Origin: Alistipes timonensis JC136
GTDB taxonomy: Bacteria; Bacteroidota; Bacteroidia; Bacteroidales; Rikenellaceae
Assembly: GCF_900107675.1 (NCBI RefSeq)
Contig: NZ_FNRI01000003.1
Span: forward strand, 1-64,000
DNA: 64,000 nucleotides
Direction of reading: 5' to 3'
The translations under genes and the position numbers were made by a program. Below, one piece after another: positions 42,791 to 50,641 of the stretch. Every line of letters begins with the position of its first letter. Positions within the stretch are counted from its first letter, which is position 1. A model generated the notes under the pieces. That model was not told the DNA's origin, ran no database searches, and worked only from the letters and a program-made list of their open reading frames with translations.

Positions 42791-43127
42791 CCTCTTTGTT
42801 GGCCTCAGCCCACTCCACCAGCCCGAAGATGTGCGGCAGCAGGCTCCTGCCGCGTTCCGTAAGACTATATTCCACCCGCGGGGGCACCTCGGCATAGACC
42901 TCGCGGCGGACCATTCCGTCGGTTTCGAGCATCCGCAGCGTGACGGTCAGCATGCGGTGCGAAATGTCGCCCAACGTGCGGTGAATCTCGCTGAAACGCA
43001 TCACGCCGTTGGCGTCGAGCGTCAGCAGCACCAGCATCGACCATTTGTCCCCCAGCCGGCTCAGTATGTCCCGGATCGGGCAGCTACCCGTGGGTGTAAA
43101 ATTCTGCAAACTTTTTTCCGATTCCAT
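42762..43127 (-). CDS. HxlR-family transcriptional regulator
   Basis: This 121-residue winged-helix protein has the HxlR signature: Cys16 (TGSCPIRDIL), LGDKWSMLVLLTL, MRFSEIHRTLGDISHRMLT and the wing EVPPRVEYSLTERG. The conserved Cys often senses thiol-reactive compounds. ATG 43127 is chosen; a TTG 18 bases upstream would overlap the inverted repeat at 43145-43166. The gene is divergent from the DJ-1/PfpI gene, the common target arrangement for HxlR proteins. Confidence 0.88.
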   Translation of the reverse strand: MESEKSLQNFTPTGSCPIRDILSRLGDKWSMLVLLTLDANGVMRFSEIHRTLGDISHRMLTVTLRMLETDGMVRREVYAEVPPRVEYSLTERGRSLLPHIFGLVEWAEANKEAILGARRKS

Positions 43128-43144
43128 CCGTTTGGCATTCAGCA

Positions 43145-43216
43145 ATGGTTACTTCGACGTAACCATCTCATCTTTAAGTGCGTTCTTGTTTTTGCGGGTG
43201 GTTTGCCCTATATTTG
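43145..43216. promoter_or_regulatory. Operator-like inverted repeat and DJ-1 gene promoter
   Basis: ATGGTTAC-6 bp-GTAACCAT (43145-43166) is a perfect 8-bp inverted repeat 17 bp upstream of the HxlR start. The opposite strand has TATATTTG (43209-43216), a -7 box for the DJ-1/PfpI gene, with TTG about 20 bp upstream. The repeat is a candidate HxlR operator. Confidence 0.6.
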
Positions 43217-43275
43217 TACGCAAATGTAATAAACTTACTGAAAATAACCATTGTTCCATTAAACGAATCGCAATC

Positions 43276-43803
43276 ATGGCAAAAAAAGTAGCCGTCGTGG
43301 CCGTGAATCCCGTGAACGGGATGGGCCTGTTCCAGTATTTGGAAACGTTTTTCGAAAACAAGATTCCCTGCACCGTGTTCGCCGTGGCCGACAGCCGCGA
43401 GATCCGCACCAATTCGGGCATCGGGCTGACCGCCGATGATGTCATCGCCAACCTCAAAGGGCACGAGGACGAATACGACGCCCTCGTATTCGCCTGCGGC
43501 GACGCCGTACCGGTCTTTGCTCAACATGCCGGCGAACCCTGGAACAAGGACCTGATGGAAGTGCTGAAAACCTTCGGGGAGAAGGGCAAGCTGATGATCG
43601 GCCACTGCGCCGCAGGAATGATGTTCGGATTCGCAGGCACCGCCGCCGGACGGAGGGTCGCCGTGCATCCGCTGGCCAAAGCCGCCGTGACGGGCCCCGT
43701 GGCAACGGACGCCCCGTTCGAAATCGACGGCAATTTCTACACTGCACAGGAGGAGCACGCCATCCCGGCGATGATCCGGCAAGTGGTCGAGGCGCTGAAA
43801 TAG
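43276..43803 (+). CDS. DJ-1/PfpI-family protein
   Basis: This 175-residue protein has a class-I glutamine-amidotransferase-like fold with the nucleophile elbow Cys111 in IGHCAAGMMF and the preceding FACGDAVPVF. Relatives include glyoxalase III/deglycase, protease and chaperone activities; none can be picked from the sequence. ATG 43276 is chosen because the promoter lies just upstream. The divergent HxlR gene suggests induction by electrophile or redox stress. Confidence 0.82.
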   Translation: MAKKVAVVAVNPVNGMGLFQYLETFFENKIPCTVFAVADSREIRTNSGIGLTADDVIANLKGHEDEYDALVFACGDAVPVFAQHAGEPWNKDLMEVLKTFGEKGKLMIGHCAAGMMFGFAGTAAGRRVAVHPLAKAAVTGPVATDAPFEIDGNFYTAQEEHAIPAMIRQVVEALK

Positions 43804-43810
43804 CGTATGA

Positions 43811-43838
43811 AAAAGCCCCTCTCCGGAGGGGCATTTCA
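43811..43838. terminator. Terminator between the DJ-1 and beta-lactamase genes
   Basis: GCCCCTC/GAGGGGC with a 4-base loop, A4 before and a short T-rich run after; it serves two converging genes. Confidence 0.65.
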
Positions 43839-44720
43839 TTATCGCCGGGTGGCGTAATCGTAAACGAGCCGCGAAATCCGGGCGATGACGGCGGCGTTGG
43901 TCCGGTCGTCCTCGCGGGAATCCATGACGAAGACCGCAATCGAATAGCTGCGTCCGTCGGGCAGGCGCACAATGCCGATATCGTTGTCGGCGACCATCAC
44001 GCCCTGCGCATCGCGGAAAGCGCTGCCGGTCTTGTGCGCCACGGCGACGCCGGGAGGCAGCAGGCCCCGGAGTTTGTCGGGGCCGGTCTCCGTGGCGAAC
44101 ATCGTCTTCAGCAGAAAATCCCCGGATTCGGCGGAGAGGAGCTTCCCGCGGCGGAAAAGTTCGAGCAGCCGCACGGCGGCCAGCGGCGTGGCCCAGTTGA
44201 GATACTGGTTGTCCGTACGGCGGTGCATGGTTTCCTCGTCGGCCGCGATCTCTGTTTCACCGACGCCCAGCCCGGCGATGTAGCGGTTCACGACTTCCGG
44301 CCCGCCCAGAAACCGGAACAGCAGGTCGCAGACGTTGTTATCGCTCTGCGCAACGCTGTACGCCAGCAGTTCCGCCACGGTGAACCGACCGCCCCCGGGA
44401 CAGGCTTCGCGCAGCGGCGACCACGTATCGGGAAGCAGATCGGACCGGAGGACCGGAATGCGTGTCGTGAGGGGAAGGCCGCTGCGGTCGAGGCGGTTGA
44501 GCACGGCCAACGCCTGGTGAAACTTATAGACGCTCATCGTGGGATAGCGGCAGGCGTTGTTCACCACGAGCGTATCGCCTTCTTCGAACACGACCGCAAC
44601 ACCCACCGTCGCCCGCACCGAGTCGGCCACAGCGCGGACGGCACGTCCGAGGGATTCGTCACGGGCCGAAAGGGGCGCGGCCGCCGCGAGGCAGCAACAC
44701 AGCAGGAACAGTCGTTTCAT
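43839..44720 (-). CDS. Class A beta-lactamase, probable subclass A2
   Basis: This 293-residue exported serine beta-lactamase has a signal peptide about 1-20. All active-site motifs are intact: Ser63-x-x-Lys66 (MSVYK), Ser-Asp-Asn at 126-128, Glu162/163 in the omega loop (DEETMHRRTDNQYLNW) and Lys-Thr-Gly at 230-232 (AHKTGSAF). The long omega region and the NQYLNW segment resemble Bacteroidota enzymes such as CfxA and CepA. No insertion sequence or transfer gene is nearby and the base composition is like its neighbours, so it looks like a resident chromosomal gene. Spectrum cannot be told from sequence. An AraC regulator lies 6 bases upstream in the same direction. Confidence 0.92.
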   Translation of the reverse strand: MKRLFLLCCCLAAAAPLSARDESLGRAVRAVADSVRATVGVAVVFEEGDTLVVNNACRYPTMSVYKFHQALAVLNRLDRSGLPLTTRIPVLRSDLLPDTWSPLREACPGGGRFTVAELLAYSVAQSDNNVCDLLFRFLGGPEVVNRYIAGLGVGETEIAADEETMHRRTDNQYLNWATPLAAVRLLELFRRGKLLSAESGDFLLKTMFATETGPDKLRGLLPPGVAVAHKTGSAFRDAQGVMVADNDIGIVRLPDGRSYSIAVFVMDSREDDRTNAAVIARISRLVYDYATRR

Positions 44721-44726
44721 GGCGTA

Positions 44727-45641
44727 TCAGCCTTTCCGCTTGTAGCGCGAGGGCGAAGTGCCCGTATGCTGTTTGAAATACTTGCCGAAAAAGGACTGGG
44801 TCGAGAAATTCAGGTGATAGGCGATCTCCTGAATGCTCATGCCCGAATATTTCAGCAGGGCCTTGGCCTCGAGGATCACCGATTCGTCGATCCACCGAGC
44901 GGCGGTCTTGCCGCTCACCTCCTTCACCACCGAAGAGAGGTATTTGGGCGTGATATTGAGCTGCTTGGCGTAGAAGCTCACATTACGCTCACGTTTGTTG
45001 TACTGCTGGAGCAGCGACATGAACTCGTCGAACAGCACCTCGCAGCGGCCCTGTTTGATCTCGCCGGGCTGCTCGCGCTGGTTGATCTCGGTGATGATAT
45101 AGAACGCCGTGGTGAAAAGCGTGCGGATGATCTCGTGGCGGTAGCGCTCCTTGTCGCTGCGGAGCATGGTTTTGATGAGCTGGAACAACTGGCGGATTTC
45201 ATCCACGTCCTGCGGCGTCACCTCCAGCACCGGGGCCTTGCCGAAGCGCATGTAGACCGGCAGCGAGGTCGAGAGGTCGATCTGGATCTCGTTGACGAAC
45301 GATTTCGAGAAAGCCAGCAGGTAGGCCGCGGCGTTCGACGAACATTTGACCGTGCGGATGATCGAATCGGGGTTGAAAAAGACGATGGTGTTGGGTTTGA
45401 TGTTGTAATTCTGCATGTCAATCGACACCGTGGCCTCGCCCGCCATCATGATAATGGCCGTAAAACCGTCGATCGAGGTCGGATAGTCGGCCGTAGTGTT
45501 CTTGTCGGCCGTGAGTGTGGAGATGACCAGATCGTCCGAAAGGTAAAAGACATCGCTCATCTCCTTTTTGAGCCGGGAGATGGAAACTTTCCGCAGGTTT
45601 TCACGTCCGCTGCCGCGCGTCGCCTTGCCATTATCCGCCAT
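44727..45641 (-). CDS. AraC-family regulator
   Basis: This 304-residue regulator has a sensor domain (about 30-180) and a C-terminal AraC DNA-binding domain with two helix-turn-helix motifs (VSFYAKQLNITPKYLSSVVKEV and IQEIAYHLNFSTQSFFGKYF, each cited by its core). The ligand is unknown. It is the first gene of an apparent two-gene unit with the beta-lactamase (6-base gap), which could put beta-lactamase expression under its own control. Confidence 0.88.
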   Translation of the reverse strand: MADNGKATRGSGRENLRKVSISRLKKEMSDVFYLSDDLVISTLTADKNTTADYPTSIDGFTAIIMMAGEATVSIDMQNYNIKPNTIVFFNPDSIIRTVKCSSNAAAYLLAFSKSFVNEIQIDLSTSLPVYMRFGKAPVLEVTPQDVDEIRQLFQLIKTMLRSDKERYRHEIIRTLFTTAFYIITEINQREQPGEIKQGRCEVLFDEFMSLLQQYNKRERNVSFYAKQLNITPKYLSSVVKEVSGKTAARWIDESVILEAKALLKYSGMSIQEIAYHLNFSTQSFFGKYFKQHTGTSPSRYKRKG

Positions 45642-45660
45642 ATCGTCGTAGTTTTTCCGA

Positions 45661-45668
45661 CAAAAGTA
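45661..45668 (-). promoter_or_regulatory. -7 box for the AraC/beta-lactamase unit
   Basis: TACTTTTG on the minus strand, 20 bp before the start codon at 45641. Confidence 0.6.
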
Positions 45669-45762
45669 ACAAAAACGGTCCGAAATCGCAACCCCGCCCC
45701 CAAAAAGAGTCGGAAAAATATTTCACCAAGCCCTCTCCGAACCCTCCGCCCGCAGCGGTTCC

Positions 45763-46629
45763 TTATTGCTGTTTTGCGCACATGATGCGCAGACCTCCGG
45801 CGATGCACTCGATGTGCAGCGGAAATTCGGCGCCCTTCTGCCCGTCGACATCCGTCGGCTCGTTGACCGTCGAGCGGATGTCGATCGTCCGCGCCTGCAG
45901 GTGGCGGACGATCTTCGGCTGCCCGCCCGCCAGGTAACGGCACATGGCCAGCGTCGAACGGAAAAAATTCTTCTTCTCCAGCAGGATGCAGTCGAAAAGG
46001 CCGTCTTTGATCGACGAACGGCGCGCCAGGTGGAAGCCGCCGGCCGTCTCGCCGTTGAAAATCAGCACCATCAGCGACCGCAGGTCGAACCGTTCACCGT
46101 CGGCCTCGATCTCCAACGGCACGGCGTGCATCGAGCGGAACTCCTTGACTCCCTCGATGATATAGGCCAGCTTACCGATCCTGTGCTTGCGCTTGTCGGG
46201 CGTACGCTGCGAAGTGGTCGTGAAGATGCCGAACGAGAAGATGTTGACAAACCAAAGCCCGTTCACGCACCCCACGTCGACCCGCTCGACGCCTCCCGAA
46301 GCGATCTGCCGCGCCGCTTCGAGCGGTTCGCGCGACATGCCCAGCGCCCGGGCGAAATCGTTGGCCGTACCCGAGGGAATCACCCCGAGGGGAATATCCA
46401 GCCCCTTGCGCTTCATGGCATTGACCACGTAGTTGACCGTGCCGTCGCCGCCCGCCACGACCATCAGGTCGATCGTCTCGTTGCCGTCGAAAGGATTGGC
46501 ACTGAAATCGATCAGCCGGGGTTCGATCTCGTAGCCGTAAGCCCGGAAGACGGTGCAAATGGCCTCGACGCTTCGGGCGGCCTTGCCTTTGCCCGACTGC
46601 GTATTATAAAGAAATACAGCCTGTTTCAT
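45763..46629 (-). CDS. YegS/BmrU-family lipid kinase (diacylglycerol kinase type)
   Basis: This 288-residue cytoplasmic enzyme has the DAGK catalytic motif VVAGGDGTVNYVV (about 57-69), the LGVIPSGTANDFARALG segment and a C-terminal beta domain. It phosphorylates diacylglycerol or another lipid, possibly sphingoid or sulfonolipid bases; the substrate is not shown by sequence. It starts 6 bases after apbE and is co-transcribed with it. Confidence 0.9.
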   Translation of the reverse strand: MKQAVFLYNTQSGKGKAARSVEAICTVFRAYGYEIEPRLIDFSANPFDGNETIDLMVVAGGDGTVNYVVNAMKRKGLDIPLGVIPSGTANDFARALGMSREPLEAARQIASGGVERVDVGCVNGLWFVNIFSFGIFTTTSQRTPDKRKHRIGKLAYIIEGVKEFRSMHAVPLEIEADGERFDLRSLMVLIFNGETAGGFHLARRSSIKDGLFDCILLEKKNFFRSTLAMCRYLAGGQPKIVRHLQARTIDIRSTVNEPTDVDGQKGAEFPLHIECIAGGLRIMCAKQQ

Positions 46630-46635
46630 ATCTCG

Positions 46636-47655
46636 TTATTGCATAATCAAAGCCTCCATAGCCGGCGAAACATATTCCTCGTATTCGTCGCCGTCGCCCG
46701 CGAGGATGAAATAGACCTTCATCCCGGGCATGGCCGCAGCAGCAGCCAGCGCATCGTCGGCGCCCATGGCCAGGAACATGGTTCCCAGAGCGTCGGCCTC
46801 GGCGCAGGTCGAAGCCGCGACCGTCACCGACAGCAGGCGCGAAACGGCGCTGCGGCCCGTGCGCGGATCAATGGTGTGGGCGACTTTATTGCCCTCTCCG
46901 TCGAGGTAGAAACGGCGGTAGTTGCCCGAAGTCGCCAGTCCGCCGTCATGTAGCCGGACCCGCTTCTGAAGGTATTCGCCGTTCGACATATTGCCGTCGA
47001 AAGGGGTCTCGATGCCGATGCGCCACGCATCGCCCCGGCGGTTGACGCCCCGGCAGCGGACCTCGCCGCCGATGTCGACGATGTAATTCTCGGCGCCGTA
47101 TTTCTCGACCAGGGCAGCCAGCAGGTCGACCGTATACCCCTTGGCTATCGAATTGAAATCGAGCTGCACACGGGGATCGTCCTTCACCAGACGGCCGTTC
47201 TCGACACGCACCTTTTCGCGCCCCACGAATTCGAGGATCGAATCGACGTTCGGACGCTCGACGCGCTCCTTCCCGGCGAATCCCCACGCCTCGACCAGCG
47301 GTTTGACGGTCACGTCGTAACGGCCGTCGCTCAGGGCCCCGATGCTGTCCGCCAGATGCAGGTTGAAGGCGATATGACGGTCCACGGAGTCGGTTTCGCT
47401 GCGGTTCAGGCGGCTCAGCAGCGACGTGGAGTCGTAGATCGACATCGACGCCTTGGCCTCGCGGTCGAGCTCCATCGCGGCGGCGTAAAGTTCCTGCGGC
47501 GAGACGCCCCGCACATCGGCCACCACGTGCAGCGTCGTGCCCAGCATCACCCCGTCGACCGAGACGTAGGCGGGACGGCCTCCGCAGCCCCAGAAAGCAA
47601 CCGTCACAAGCGCGGCCAGAGCCCCGCAGATACCCTTTTTCAGCATAATCCTCAC
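46636..47655 (-). CDS. apbE: FAD:protein FMN transferase, lipoprotein
   Basis: This 339-residue protein has a lipobox AFWGC (Cys24) and an ApbE domain. It carries the FAD-binding region (VDIGGEVRCRG), the HTIDPRTGRSA motif and the C-terminal metal-binding TVAASTCAEADALGTM. It attaches FMN to Thr in target proteins such as NqrB/NqrC and RnfG on the outer face of the inner membrane. It leads a two-gene operon with the lipid kinase. Confidence 0.94.
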   Translation of the reverse strand: MRIMLKKGICGALAALVTVAFWGCGGRPAYVSVDGVMLGTTLHVVADVRGVSPQELYAAAMELDREAKASMSIYDSTSLLSRLNRSETDSVDRHIAFNLHLADSIGALSDGRYDVTVKPLVEAWGFAGKERVERPNVDSILEFVGREKVRVENGRLVKDDPRVQLDFNSIAKGYTVDLLAALVEKYGAENYIVDIGGEVRCRGVNRRGDAWRIGIETPFDGNMSNGEYLQKRVRLHDGGLATSGNYRRFYLDGEGNKVAHTIDPRTGRSAVSRLLSVTVAASTCAEADALGTMFLAMGADDALAAAAAMPGMKVYFILAGDGDEYEEYVSPAMEALIMQ

Positions 47656-47666
47656 TTGTTTAGCCG

Positions 47667-47674
47667 CAAAAATA
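47667..47674 (-). promoter_or_regulatory. -7 box for apbE
   Basis: TATTTTTG on the minus strand, 12 bp before the ATG. Confidence 0.6.
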
Positions 47675-47758
47675 CGATTTTCCCGGCGATCTCGTCATTT
47701 TTTGGCCCGAAAAGGTGATAATTTTTAATTTTTAATTCTTAATTATTAATTATATTCG

Positions 47759-47766
47759 TACCTTTG
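47759..47766 (+). promoter_or_regulatory. -7 box for rpsO
   Basis: TACCTTTG, preceded by a long AT-rich upstream tract (47720-47755). The leader to rpsO is about 65 bases and could hold an S15 autoregulatory fold, which I cannot verify by eye. Confidence 0.7.
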
Positions 47767-47836
47767 CGGAACGCTCTGGCGTTATCCACGGTAAGGGGGA
47801 TGCGTCGTAGAGTGGAACGTAAACAAATTTTACAAA

Positions 47837-48109
47837 ATGGCTTATTTAACAGCTGAGAAAAAGCAGGAGCTTTTCGGCCAGTACGGCAAGTCTAACACCG
47901 ACACGGGTTCGCCCGAAAGTCAGATCGCGTTGTTTTCCTACCGTATCAGCCACCTTACAAACCACCTCAAAAGCAACAAGCACGACTTCGGAACCCAGCG
48001 CGCACTGCTGCGTCTGGTAGGTAAGCGTCGCCAATTGCTGGAGTACCTCAAGGAGGTCGACATCGAGCGCTACCGCGCAATTATCAAGACGCTCAATCTC
48101 CGCAAGTAA
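47837..48109 (+). CDS. rpsO: 30S ribosomal protein S15
   Basis: This 90-residue protein has normal S15 length. The conserved block DTGSPESQIALFSYRI and the rRNA-binding LTNHLKSNKHDFGTQRALLRLVGKRRQLLEYL region (about 39-70) are intact. S15 binds 16S rRNA early in 30S assembly. It precedes pnp, the order conserved in many bacteria. Confidence 0.98.
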   Translation: MAYLTAEKKQELFGQYGKSNTDTGSPESQIALFSYRISHLTNHLKSNKHDFGTQRALLRLVGKRRQLLEYLKEVDIERYRAIIKTLNLRK

Positions 48110-48121
48110 TCCCGAGGAAGA

Positions 48122-48159
48122 AATGAAGGCAATTCCCGAGAGGGGTTGCCTTCATTTTC
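48122..48159 (+). terminator. Terminator/hairpin between rpsO and pnp
   Basis: AATGAAGGCAA/TTGCCTTCATT with a 13-base loop and T4. It would limit read-through into pnp, as the rpsO terminator does in E. coli. Confidence 0.8.
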
Positions 48160-48201
48160 GTTGCGAAAACAATCGAAAACACTCATAGGTTTAAATTTTT
48201 T

Positions 48202-50445
48202 ATGGAAGAAAAAAAGCTGTACAATGCAGTCCGTAAAACGATCACCCTGGCCGACGGACGCCAGATCGAGATCGAAACGGGCAAACTGGCCAAACAGGCC
48301 GACGGCTCGGTCGTCGTCAAAATGGGCGACACGATGCTGCTCGGCACCGTGGTGGCCGCCAAGGATGCAAAACCCGACACCGATTTCATGCCCCTGCAGG
48401 TAGAGTACAAGGAGAAGTACGCCGCCATAGGCCGCTATCCCGGCGGCTTCATGAAGCGCGAAGGCCGTGCCAACGACAGCGAGATCCTCGTTGCCCGTCT
48501 GATCGACCGCGCACTCCGCCCCCTGTTCCCCGCAGACTACCACGCCGAAGTCTACGTGACGGTCAACCTCATCTCGGCCGACAAGGACATTCAGCCCGAC
48601 GCGCTGGCCGGACTGGCCGCATCGGCCGCACTGGCCGTGTCGGACATTCCGTTCGGCGGCCCCATTTCGGAGGTCCGCGTAGCCCGCATCGACGGACAAT
48701 ACGTCATCAACCCCAACTATTCGGAGATGGAGAAGGTCGACCTCGACATCATGGTCGGCGGTACGATCGACAATATCCTGATGGTCGAGGGCGAAATGAA
48801 GGAGGTTTCGGAAGAGGTCATGCTCGGCGCCATCAAGTTTGCGCACGAGGAGATCAAGAAGCACTGCGCCGTACAGATCGAGCTCTCGAAGGAGCTGGGC
48901 AAGGACGTGAAGCGCACCTACTGCCACGAGGTCAACGACGAGGAACTCCGCCAGACGATCATCAAAGAGCTCTACGACAAGGCTTACGCCATCGCCACGA
49001 GCGGCACGATGAAACACGAGCGCGAGGAGAAGTTCAACGCCCTCGAGGCCGAGTTCGCGGCCCGCTACTCGGAGGAGGAGCTCGCCGAGAAGGCGCAGCT
49101 GATCCACAAATATTTCCACGACGACGTGCAGAAGAAGGCCATGCGCAACATGGTCCTCAACGAAGGGCTGCGCCTCGACGGCCGCAAGACCGACGAGATC
49201 CGCCCGATCTGGTGTGAGGTGGGCTACCTGCCCGCGGCACACGGCTCGGCGATCTTCACCCGCGGCGAGACCCAGTCGCTCACGACCGTGACGCTCGGTA
49301 CGAAACTCGACGAGAAGGTCAAGGACGAGGTGCTCGTGCAGGGCACCGAGCAGTTCGTGCTCCACTACAACTTCCCGCCGTTCTCGACGGGCGAGGCCAA
49401 GGCCGCCCGCGGCCTGAGCCGCCGCGAGATCGGCCACGGCCACCTCGCATGGCGCGCCCTGAAGCCGATGATTCCGCTGGGCGAGGAGAACCCCTACGCC
49501 GTGCGCATCGTATCGGACATCCTCGAGTCGAACGGCTCGTCGTCGATGGCTACGGTCTGCGCCGGAACCCTCGCGCTGATGGACGCCGGCGTGAAGATCA
49601 AAAAACCCGTGTCGGGTATCGCCATGGGCCTGATCTCGGACTCCGAGACCGGCAAGTGGGCCGTGCTGTCGGACATCCTGGGCGATGAGGACCACCTGGG
49701 CGACATGGACTTCAAGGTGACGGGCACCAAGGACGGCATCACCGCCACGCAAATGGATATCAAGGTCGACGGACTCTCCTACGAGGTGCTGGGCGCCGCG
49801 CTGGAGCAGGCCCGCAAAGGCCGCATGCACATCCTCGGCAAACTCACCGAGTGCATCGCCGAGCCGCGCGAGGACTACCGCCCCTGCGTACCGCGCATCG
49901 TACAGATCACCATCCCGCAGGATATGATCGGTTCGGTGATCGGCCCGGGCGGAAAGGTCATCCAGGACATCCAGAAGACCACGAACACCACCATCACCAT
50001 CACCGAGAACAACAACCAGGGTTATGTCGACATCTTCGGCATCAACAAGGAGGCTCTCGACGGCGCGCTGGCGCGCATCAAGGCCATCGTGGCCATCCCC
50101 GAGGTGGGCGAGACGTACCACGGCAAGATCCGTTCGATCGTGGCCTTCGGCGCCTTCGTCGAGATCATGCCCGGCAAGGACGCCCTGCTCCACATCTCGG
50201 AGATCGACTACAAGCGCTTCGAAACCATGGAGGAGACCGGCCTGAAAGAGGGCGACGAGATCGATGTCAAACTGATCGGCGTCGACCCCAAGACCAATAA
50301 ACTCAAATTGTCGCGCAAGGCGCTGCTTCCCAAACCCGAGGGTTATGTGGAGCGGGAACGCCGCCCGCGTCCCGAACGCGGAGAGCGCGGCGAACGCCGC
50401 GACCGCGGAGAGCGCCGCGAGCACCACGAGAGCAAAGAAGAGTAA
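48202..50445 (+). CDS. pnp: Polyribonucleotide nucleotidyltransferase
   Basis: This 747-residue PNPase has two RNase PH domains, then a KH domain (IGSVIGPGGKVIQDIQKTT, about 570-590) and an S1 domain (GETYHGKIRSIVAFGAFVEI). It degrades RNA 3'-to-5' with phosphate. The C-terminal tail after the S1 domain is very rich in Arg, Glu and Gly (RRPRPERGERGERRDRGERR at about 718-737), probably an RNA- or partner-binding disordered segment. Confidence 0.97.
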   Translation: MEEKKLYNAVRKTITLADGRQIEIETGKLAKQADGSVVVKMGDTMLLGTVVAAKDAKPDTDFMPLQVEYKEKYAAIGRYPGGFMKREGRANDSEILVARLIDRALRPLFPADYHAEVYVTVNLISADKDIQPDALAGLAASAALAVSDIPFGGPISEVRVARIDGQYVINPNYSEMEKVDLDIMVGGTIDNILMVEGEMKEVSEEVMLGAIKFAHEEIKKHCAVQIELSKELGKDVKRTYCHEVNDEELRQTIIKELYDKAYAIATSGTMKHEREEKFNALEAEFAARYSEEELAEKAQLIHKYFHDDVQKKAMRNMVLNEGLRLDGRKTDEIRPIWCEVGYLPAAHGSAIFTRGETQSLTTVTLGTKLDEKVKDEVLVQGTEQFVLHYNFPPFSTGEAKAARGLSRREIGHGHLAWRALKPMIPLGEENPYAVRIVSDILESNGSSSMATVCAGTLALMDAGVKIKKPVSGIAMGLISDSETGKWAVLSDILGDEDHLGDMDFKVTGTKDGITATQMDIKVDGLSYEVLGAALEQARKGRMHILGKLTECIAEPREDYRPCVPRIVQITIPQDMIGSVIGPGGKVIQDIQKTTNTTITITENNNQGYVDIFGINKEALDGALARIKAIVAIPEVGETYHGKIRSIVAFGAFVEIMPGKDALLHISEIDYKRFETMEETGLKEGDEIDVKLIGVDPKTNKLKLSRKALLPKPEGYVERERRPRPERGERGERRDRGERREHHESKEE

Positions 50446-50466
50446 AACGACTGTTAATGTGGATAT

Positions 50467-50502
50467 TTCGGACGGAAATAGACCGTTTTTTTCCGTCCGG
50501 AA
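50467..50502 (+). terminator. Terminator of pnp
   Basis: TTCGGACGGAAA pairs with TTTCCGTCCGGAA (one bulge), with a T7 run at the right side of the loop. Confidence 0.65.
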
Positions 50503-50504
50503 TA

Positions 50505-50535
50505 TTGCATAATTAGCAAGAGTTTTCTATATTTG
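50505..50535 (+). promoter_or_regulatory. Promoter of the OmpA/TPR lipoprotein gene
   Basis: TTGC (50505-50508), exactly 19 bp, TATATTTG (50528-50535). The leader is about 100 bases, long for this window. Confidence 0.75.
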
Positions 50536-50641
50536 CGCTGTTCCGCGGCCCGAAAAGGGGCCGAAGCACCCGGAAACGGGTTCCGGAACAGACTGAAATA
50601 GGGCAAACAAATTTAAAATAAACACATTAATTTTACCTATT

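Noticed and set aside
43839..45641. Acquired resistance cassette
   Set aside because: No insertion sequence, integrase, repeat or composition change borders the beta-lactamase and its regulator.
48070..50427. 785-codon open frame antisense to pnp
   Set aside because: Spans the rpsO terminator and pnp; no signal, fold or motif; pnp is certain.
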